This document shows positions 56,623-64,000 of a stretch of DNA of 64,000 nt, piece after piece (position 1 is the first letter of the stretch; each line of letters begins with the position of its first letter). Source of the stretch: Pteria penguin (taxonomy: Eukaryota > Mollusca > Bivalvia > Pterioida > Pteriidae); the NCBI GenBank assembly GCA_035048485.1, contig CM068582.1, positions 33,049,596 through 33,113,595 of the forward strand. The letters run 5' to 3'. A program made the position numbers and the translations under genes. The notes beneath the pieces were generated by a model, which saw nothing but the letters and a program-made list of their open reading frames with translations, was not told the DNA's origin and ran no database searches.

Positions 56623-57360
56623 AACTGATTACGCAAAAAGTTGTTTGCCACCGTCATCAGTGAAAGAGCGTAACGCTGTAGACTACCAACATCCTATAAT
56701 TTTTAGTTTAAATTCTATTGTGACAATTATTTTTTCAGAGGTGATTGCTAATTTCCTTAATTAAATCGAAACTTGTAATACTGTGATTTTTAAAAAGCGT
56801 CACGGGACTCGGTATCTTGTCGTGTTTTGTTAATAATGAGTTGATCTAGTCAGGTTTATACAACTCTTACTAACGTCCATGTTCCGTCAAGATAACGTTA
56901 ATCACGTGTGTAATGACCCAAAACAACATTTTGTCATTTTAATTTTAAAATCGATGATTGAATCAAAAAGAGCATTCATCCATGCACTTAGTATCCACAA
57001 TTCGAGTTATCTTTCTTAACTTGCAAGTTAAAAGTTTATTAGCTGAATTTACCGGCCTGTATTTGCCGTTTAAATAGGCCTTTATTTTAAAGCCCCTCCC
57101 CCTTGGCATTTACTCTTGAATAAAAAAAAATCTTTTCAAGTATATCATCTATTACTTGCGTAATATTTGGACTTCTTATCTTATTATCATGTGAAAAAAA
57201 TACACACAAGCACGCAGCAAACACTAATACCAGATCGTATTCTCGCACCCTCCCCCCTCCTCGAATTTCCTTGGGGCGAGAGAAAAAAATAAAAAGAGGC
57301 TATGTCACGGTGTACGTTGACATGCAAAATCACTCGGAATTGCTCACCCTTCACTTATAT
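56623..57360. other. No gene recognised
   Basis: Unique AT-rich sequence. Confidence 0.45.
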
Positions 57361-57364
57361 TTAG

Positions 57365-58640
57365 TATGAGGGCGGTCGCGTGGGGCAGGGGGTTTAGCTT
57401 GATTGGTACAGGGAGTTTGGGTAGGGGCAAGGGGTTTTGATTGTTTAGTATAAGGGAGATTGGATAGGACAGGGGATTTAGTTTGTTTAGTATGAAGGAC
57501 CTGGGGTGGGGACAGGTGTTAAGTTTGTTTAATATGAGGGACGTGTGGTGGGGGCAGCGGGTTTTGCGTGTTTAGTATGAGGGGGTGGGGTAAGCGGGCT
57601 TAGTTTGTCTACTATAAGGGACGTGTGGTGGGGGCAGCGAGTTTTGTATATTTAGTATGAGGGACGTGTGGTGGGAGCAGCGGGTTTTGTGTATGAGGGA
57701 CGTGTGGTGGGAGCAGCGGGTTTTGTGTGTTTAGTTTGAGGGAGGTGGGGTTGGGTAAGCGGGTTTTGTATATTTACTATAAGGCACGTGTGGTGGGGGC
57801 AGCGGGTTTTGTATATTTACTATAAGGGACGTGTGGTGGGGGCAGCGAGTTTTGTATATTTAGTATGAGGGACGTGTGGTGGGAGCAGCGGGTTTTGTGT
57901 GTTTAGTATGAGGGAGGTGGGGTTGGGTAAGCGGGTTTTGTATATTTACTATAAGGGACGTGTGGTGGGGGCAGCGGGTTTTGTATATTTAGTATGAGGG
58001 ACGTGTGGTGGGGGCAGCAGGTTTTGTATATCAATTTTAGTATGAGGGACGTGTGGTGGGGTAGCTGGTTTTGTCTTTTTAGTATGAGGAAGATGGGTGG
58101 GGCAGGGGTTAAGCTTGTCTAGTATTTATGAGGGACATGGGGTGGAGGCAGCTGGTTTTGTCTTTTTAGTATGATTGCGTTGGTGTGGGGTAGGGGGTTT
58201 AGTATGAGGGACTTGGGGTGGGGACAGTGAGTTTAGTTTGTTTAGTATGAGAAACGTGGGGTGGGGGCAGTGGGTTTTGTATGTTTAGTATGAGGAACGT
58301 TGGATGGGGACAGGGAATTCACTTTGTTTAGTATGAGGGATGTGTGATGGGGCAGCGGGTTTTGTCTGTTTAGTATGAGGAACGTGGTTTGGGGACAGGG
58401 AATTCACTTTGTTTAGTATGAGGGATGTGTGATGGGAGAGCGGTTTTTGTCTGTTTAGTATGATGTAGGCCGGTGGTGCGTCGATTTTGTTTATTCAGAA
58501 TGAAGGAGATGGGTGGGGACAGAATGTTAGTTTGTTCTGTATGATGAAGGTGGGGTGGGAGAAGAGAGTTAATTTGTTTAGTACATGTATGAGGGACGTG
58601 GGGTGGGGGCAGATGGTTTCGTTTGTCAGTGTAGTACGAA
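57365..58640. repeat. G-rich minisatellite, ~42-bp units
   Basis: Units read TTTAGTATGAGGGACGTG then TGGTGGGGGCAGCGGGTTTT with variants (ACTATAAGGGACG, GGGGTTGGGTAAGCGGG). About 28-30 units; there is strong G/C strand asymmetry (G-rich on +) with many GGG/GGGG runs. The proline/histidine-rich minus frame at its right end is repeat-derived, not a gene. Confidence 0.93.
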
Positions 58641-59133
58641 GAAGGTGGAACAAAGGTTAGTAAGCTCTGAATGGTAAAAAGCACTATACCACAAAGCTAT
58701 AAAACACATTTGATATTCTTCCTGTCAGTTCGTTTCAGAATTAAGATCCACATATTATGCAAGTTTTAATCTAATATTAATGTAAGTATATGCGAAAGTG
58801 AATCATTGGATTTACAATAAGCCAATATGATACATAGATCACAAACGCTAGTGAAAAGGGAAATCCAGCTGCATATTTCAGTAGTTTTGGAGTAAGACAG
58901 TCACCCGTTATATCCCGGTGTCGGAGGACGACAATTTCCGTGGTTATATGGGAAGTGCGAGTACCTCATTGGTACTGTCCTCATTATAATGCAGCCGCTA
59001 CAATCACTGAACGTTCATTAAGTTTTCCGTAATTAATTCAAATCAAATATACAGTTTTATTATATAAAGTGATGTGGTACTGAAATATGTTGTTTAAGAA
59101 CGGTCCATTATTAAAGAATATATAAATTCAAAT
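58641..59133. other. No gene recognised
   Basis: Unique sequence between the minisatellite and the MITE. Confidence 0.45.
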
Positions 59134-59140
59134 AGGAGAA

Positions 59141-59295
59141 GTAGCGGATCCAGAATTTTTGAAAAGGGGAAAAGGGATGGGGGGGGGGGTGGCATATGTG
59201 TATTAGCCAAATTACTCGGTCATTTTTGGTACCAAGTCTGGATTTTTACATATAAATATGTGGTGAATAGGACCCCCCTTCTAAATCCGTCACTG
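59141..59295. mobile_element. hAT-like MITE (~155 bp)
   Basis: The left end GTAGCGGATCCAGAATTTTTG and right end (complement) CAGTGACGGATTTAGAAGGG resemble the widespread CAGTGGCGGATCCAGA-type hAT terminal repeat. The interior holds a G run (59177-59190) and on the right a C run. AGGAGAA at 59134-59140 and 59296-59302 is a 7-8 bp target-site duplication. Confidence 0.65.
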
Positions 59296-59302
59296 AGGAG
59301 AA

Positions 59303-59940
59303 AACATTAATCGTATATCTAATAGAGATTTATGTCTTAATCCAACCAAATAAAAAAAAAAATAGAATAAGGTATAGAGTTACAGCAAAATAATCCCCGA
59401 GAAAACCTTTCTTTGACAAACTTCTACTATTCCTACCGACTCTTTTGATCTACATACCAATTACATCAAAGTATGTAGAAGGATGTATTTTTGGTTCTTT
59501 TCCGGAAAATTTTTTTGACATATAAGCATCTTTTTCGACTGTCATTTCGCTTATTTACAGGTGATTTACTCGATCGTTTTCACAGTAATTTTTTTTTAAA
59601 TGCTCTTTTTTAAAAACTAGTTAAAGAACTTTTTTGTCTAAATATTGGTTACAATTAAAGTTTAAATATTTAATCATAGTTTTTTATACTTTTAATATAA
59701 CATGTCTGTCAAAGGATCTGTCCAGGGCAGGGCGAAAAAGGCCCCAATCAGCATCACTCCAGCCTCTTAAGGTTGTCGCCTTTTGTTAAGACAAAAACAG
59801 AGAAAAAATTATTGTACTGTACAGGTCGACATTGAAACATTCTATTTAAAGAGGTCAATAAATCGAATGAAACACAACTAAAACCTAACAAGCATGATAC
59901 TTAAACAATTATGATATGTATATATGACCATTGGAAGTAC
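59303..59940. other. No gene recognised
   Basis: AT-rich; may include the 3' UTR of the minus-strand exon that follows. Confidence 0.4.
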
Positions 59941-60219
59941 AGTGTGGGGCACGTTGCAGCACTTTAGCAAAGAGAGATTGATTTCCATCCGGATGAAGGT
60001 CATGCAGTCTCATTGCGGTTCTCCCTTTCAGCTCTCTAAATAGGTCGTCGTATGACCAATGGCTTGATCCTCCAGCACCTTGACCCTCTGGCCATGTACA
60101 CTGATCAAGAATTCCCCAACAGCGGACTTTTTGTTTTTCATTTGTGCATGATGGAGACGGGTTCGTTTTGGCAATGCATTTTTCACTCGACGAGTGATAA
60201 CGAGGACTTTCATCATAAC
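59925..60219 (-). CDS. Unrecognised coding exon, probably a terminal exon
   Basis: Immediately after an acceptor-like TTTCCCATAG (minus strand, ending at about 60220) an open frame runs about 95 codons: YDESPRYHSSSEKCIAKTNP, QKVRCWGILDQCTWPEGQGA, HWSYDDLFRELKGRTAMRLH, DLHPDGNQSLFAKVLQRAPH, ending NGHIYIS and a stop. Amino-acid composition is more protein-like than that of the other frames, and base composition is less AT-rich than the flanks. I do not recognise a family. The region upstream (60220-60480 on the same strand) is also open and GC-richer and may hold another exon or a paralogous segment; it has GGA|GTAAGT as a possible donor. Confidence 0.4.
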
Positions 60220-60479
60220 CTATGGGAAACTAACGCTAGTCCGTGCGACTTTCCATATAACCTTTGTTAGACCAATGTAGGGTGTTGCAACTGGCACAAG
60301 GCCGCTCGCTGCTCGCACAACAAACGTCCACTTGTTGCAAGACAATCGTAAAACATAAGAACGACTCCGAAGTACATCGCACGTTTCAAGTGGAGTGCCC
60401 ATTTCCAACAAAGACATAGCGCGTAACCCCTGCGACCTGGAAGCCAGACTTACTCCTGTCTTAGGATTCATCCGCAACC

Positions 60480-61900
60480 CCTTTTAACAATTCCAGATCG
60501 TCGCGACCAGCTGTGGCAACTACGGGAGCGAAAAAATCACATCACGTACGATCACCAAACACGCACTGCCAGTTGTGACCAAATCTTTCAGGCAAATTTT
60601 CCGCGGTAATGTAAAAAAATATTAACTAAACAGTACAGTTTAAGAAAACATTTCAAATTTAACTATAGATGTAAAACTATGTTTTATTTAGATACAACGT
60701 TTTGATTCGAAACTTTACAATCGGACTTGAAATCGATGATTTCAAAGCAAAGCCTTACAAAGGACGTTCAAAGCAAAGTGCCGATATAGAACTTTACAAT
60801 CACGAATTAAAATTCTGATTCTCTAAAGAGAAAAATCGCGATAAATAATCAAACAAATCACGCTCTACAATCACCCTTTCTTTTTAGTAAAATGCACAAC
60901 GTCACAACTCGTTCGCCCCGAAGACATCAAAGTGAATAGAAATTAGAATGACAAAACTTTATAGTTATTGTATCAAACGTACTAACAAACTATATGTTAA
61001 ATGTTAGATTGTTTGTTCACACCTTATCTCGAATTAACTCTATTGGTTTTATAAATAAAGCTTAAAAACACATAGGCACGTGGTTAGGTTAGACCACCAC
61101 GAAATGCAAAAAATATTCGACTCCTGAACACGATTGTAATTTCAAATTACAATTTCTAAATGTTTAGCGATTTTTAATTGATATTTATTTACGAATCTGT
61201 GTTTTACGAATGCGAAATTCACGTACCGTATTTAAATAGCTATAAGAGGTAAGAATGACAAATAATTTGACCACCTCGTGGATACATGACAATAATAGCT
61301 GTGTCGTTTATGTTGCACCTGTGTATCCCTGAACTGGCTAATGATATTCAAAATCAATAAACAAACAATTGTCAGTCATTGTTAGTACTCGCACAAAAGC
61401 ATGTTCGTGCATTACTCGTGCTCTTTGGTTGTAGATTTGCTGTTTAACATGTAAAATCATGCTTGTGATGAATTTTAAAATTCAAAAGAGAATATAAAGA
61501 CTACGATAATGACAAAACATATTCATTGCCTCCGCTGTGAGACAAATTTGCTGATTTCGGATTCACGTGTGTGGGTAAATATTTCAATTCACCGTTTTTT
61601 TTAAGGACTTAACATTCCTTTCAAGTACACAATTCTTTTTTCTGATACATTTCTAATCAGGGCAAAAGAAATAAGGAAATTAATTACCTTTAAAAAGTAT
61701 ATGGATGGTTGTGTTTATCCGAACTTAAGATCATTTTTTTAAATCCTAGATATTTGAAATACCTTAAGAAATATTGTTCATAATGATATAAATGAGTGAT
61801 ACCCACACTAACAGACATGGAAAAAATGCTTAGATATTGACCAGTAGACAAATACGAATATCCATTATACAAGACACAACACGAAATACAGAAATTACGG
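60480..61900. other. No gene recognised
   Basis: AT-rich unique sequence. Confidence 0.4.
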
Positions 61901-61904
61901 ACAC

Positions 61905-61990
61905 CTGAATGAACCAGATATTCTGGGGGAGTAAGCATGCCCTATTGACCGATTACTTCCGCCATGAAGTCATAAATGATATATTAATGA
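61905..61990 (-). repeat. Dispersed repeat C fragment
   Basis: GGGGGAGTAAGCATGCCC, then CCGATTACTTCCGCCATGAA; aligns with the central part of the 18920 and 36940 copies. Confidence 0.6.
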
Positions 61991-62172
61991 ATGATAGATA
62001 TCCAATTATTTGTTATATTCACCTCTTTCATGGGATAAGAAAGCATCTACATGACAAGGATAAGTAATATTTTTCTTTTCTTAGCAATTATTCACGTATA
62101 TTACGACAACGTGTATATGTTATAGGGTACTATCACACGGAAGGTAATCCATGTCGTCCGAAAGACTACAAC

Positions 62173-62174
<2 letters not shown>

Positions 62175-62244
<70 letters not shown>
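62175..62244. repeat. (GT)n microsatellite, ~70 bp
   Basis: About 35 uninterrupted GT units. Confidence 0.97.
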
Positions 62245-62247
<3 letters not shown>

Positions 62248-62289
62248 CAGAGACCTCAATTACGATGGCGAATTTGTGTTATTGATCTG

Positions 62290-62435
62290 TCATATTAAAC
62301 AATATCTCGGTTATGTCGCTACATGGAAGCAGGAGGTAACCAACCTCTTAAACATAGTGGGGCATATCCAGGAATCGAACCCGGATCGTCGGCATCGCAA
62401 GTCAAGCGCTTAACCTCTACGCTAACCCAGCTCCA
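62290..62435 (-). mobile_element. SINE family A, minus strand
   Basis: The plus strand shows ACATGGAAGCAGGAGGTAAC, CCTCTTAAACATAGTGG, GGAATCGAACCCGGATCG (B-box complement) and AAGCGCTTAACCTCTACGCT (A-box region). The 3' tail is missing. Confidence 0.88.
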
Positions 62436-62449
62436 TCTCGACATTACTC

Positions 62450-63000
62450 TTGCATCAGAATAAGCGGATATTTCTGTCACTTTGAAAGTATATGTTGACA
62501 CATTTGATAATTTATGAATACTCATAAACGAAGACATCGCTTAGCATTAATTTCCTTGAGTACGTTAAGTTTAAACTATTGCAGCATACTTAGCCATTAA
62601 CACACTATCGCTCTACTTCTGACTTAACAATTGTTTCAGTTGTACTAAATTTTGATATGTCCAGTTAAGCAGAGAGGTGAATTTATAAATAAAAGGCAAA
62701 TTTTATAGGCAAATGTTAAGCTCTACTTTTGGAACAATTTTAGTACAATCACAAAATTTTATGAAGATATGAAGATATACTCTCTTGTAACTGTAGTAAA
62801 ATGGGTATGCATAGAAAGGGCATAGAATAAACACATAATCCAAATTACTTATTTCATGTTAACATATTATATTTATTCCAATTATATAACAGCAGATCTT
62901 AAAGATAATGTGATATGCATAGAAAAAAAGTGCCAACGGTTCATGGGGAAGTGTTGGATTCCTACATACTTCGTTTTCTTAATTTATTTTGTTTGTTTTT
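62450..63000. other. No gene recognised
   Basis: AT-rich DNA. Confidence 0.45.
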
Positions 63001-63006
63001 CATCTC

Positions 63007-63008
<2 letters not shown>

Positions 63009-63100
<92 letters not shown>

Positions 63101-63158
63101 ATTATTATCATTATTATTATTATTATTATTATTATGATTATTATTATTATTATTATTA

Positions 63159-63204
<46 letters not shown>

Positions 63205-63205
63205 G
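63009..63205. repeat. Compound microsatellite (AT)n-(GTAT)n-(ATT)n
   Basis: About 80 bp of AT, three GTAT units, then about 105 bp of ATT with a few C or G interruptions. All open frames over it are low complexity. Confidence 0.97.
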
Positions 63206-64000
63206 AGATGATATATCATCTTTTATACAGTTGAACAATAAGCTTTTATTATTAATACTATGCACAAACCACAACACTTGTACTTTGTCTGACACAAGAA
63301 CATTATTTGATTGAAAGACAGCAGCTTAAAAGAAATACGGTCTAAATTGAGAAATTCTTTAAGACTCTTAATAATACCAACTAAGTGGCTTTTCCTGTAA
63401 TAAAATTCTATGAACATTTTCGAGAGGTCTTAGCGATGACATTCGGAAATATCTTAATTTTTATCATATTTCAATGTAACCTTTTTGCCCATTCAAGAAG
63501 GCATTTCGGTCAGATGCCCGTTCTATCGTTTGATCTCCCCGAGAGATTTTATTCAGCTGTCATCGATGATAAAACTCTCGTTGAACCATAAGGGGGCTTG
63601 TTTATCCGTGTTTGTGCGTGTTTGCCAACCCGGTTTGGGTTTTCATAAGAGAAGCTACATGGGTCAAGATCGTGTTGGCGTTTGAAGCAACGAATGTATT
63701 AACACAACAAGTACGTGTTCGAGATGCGTTTATATTTATGTACTTCGGTGTCAAAATAGCTCTTCAAACTAAAACAATGAAATTTGGCTGGCTTACGGTC
63801 GCCCCATCTCCCGCCAAGGGGTATGTGACTGCCGTAAGTTATCAGCAATGGGTGCAGCGGCTTTGACACTTGTAGTCACTATGTTTAGTGACTTTGCCAT
63901 CGTTCAAGCGTTTCCCAACATGAGTAAAGTAGATCCTCATGTCACTTGCAAATCACTTTGTTTTCATAACTGAAGATAATAGAAAGCTTTGTTCAATTTA
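63206..64000. other. No gene assigned; open frame noted
   Basis: A less AT-rich patch at 63420-63870 has overlapping short open plus-strand frames (for example MCVFANPVWVFIREATWVKI) without a recognisable domain or splice structure. Confidence 0.35.

Noticed and set aside
58370..58684. Proline/histidine-rich minus-strand frame
   Set aside because: Complement of the G-rich minisatellite; its period follows the DNA repeat.
62915..63295. Poly-Ile, poly-Tyr and poly-Asn frames
   Set aside because: Translation of (AT)n and (ATT)n microsatellites.

Overview
This 64 kb window is AT-rich animal DNA, most likely from a bivalve mollusc (a clam-like genome). I infer this from the content: tRNA-derived SINEs ending in a CAAT/CAACC-type tail, abundant micro- and minisatellites, a clam-type Naiad Penelope-like element with selenocysteine features, L1-like LINEs, a Mag-like Gypsy element, and relics of gene families I associate with molluscs. 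There is no bacterial-style gene organisation. Intact host genes are few. I see one intronless class A GPCR (38.3-39.3 kb, +), one tRNA-Thr(AGT) (56.55 kb, -), and a multi-exon locus of an invertebrate family of unknown function that looks pseudogenised (22.0-26.2 kb, +).

Layout. 0-6 kb: a 54-bp minisatellite split by a ~645-bp foldback element with target-site duplication, then several SINE copies and a perfect-looking 40-bp-arm hairpin. 6.8-8.6 kb: an (AT)n tract and a ~1.35 kb array of 33-bp units. 8.9-21 kb: mostly unique non-coding DNA with short duplications, dispersed repeats, an RT relic and a full SINE with 15-bp TSD. 22-26.3 kb: the exon series of the unknown family. 28.1-29.7 kb: Penelope-like element relics plus a SINE. 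32.2-36.1 kb: a decayed Naiad-class Penelope-like element flanked by inverted ~555-bp pseudo-LTRs. 38-39.5 kb: the GPCR. 41.3-43.1 kb: a second Naiad relic and a YqaJ-nuclease relic. 44.77-55.77 kb: a full-length L1-like LINE (minus strand, 16-bp TSD, poly(A)) into which a complete 4.6-kb Gypsy element (147-bp identical LTRs, 5-bp TSD) has inserted. 56-64 kb: tRNA-Thr, a G-rich minisatellite, a hAT-like MITE, an unrecognised coding exon, a SINE and long microsatellites.

Most interesting content. (1) The Naiad element has in-frame UGA codons, one of them at what I take to be a conserved cysteine of the GIY-YIG endonuclease. It also has a textbook form-II SECIS hairpin whose AUGA quartet contains the ORF's own UGA stop. 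A second copy of this SECIS lies in the inverted pseudo-LTR, with one substitution that preserves pairing. (2) The LINE ORF1 protein ends in an IMPACT/YigZ (UPF0029)-like domain, an unusual architecture for a retrotransposon. (3) The foldback element's arms carry what looks like a captured first exon with a splice donor. (4) The Gypsy element has identical LTRs but a broken gag-pol frame.

All homology statements come from reading the sequence and from memory of protein families; no search was run.
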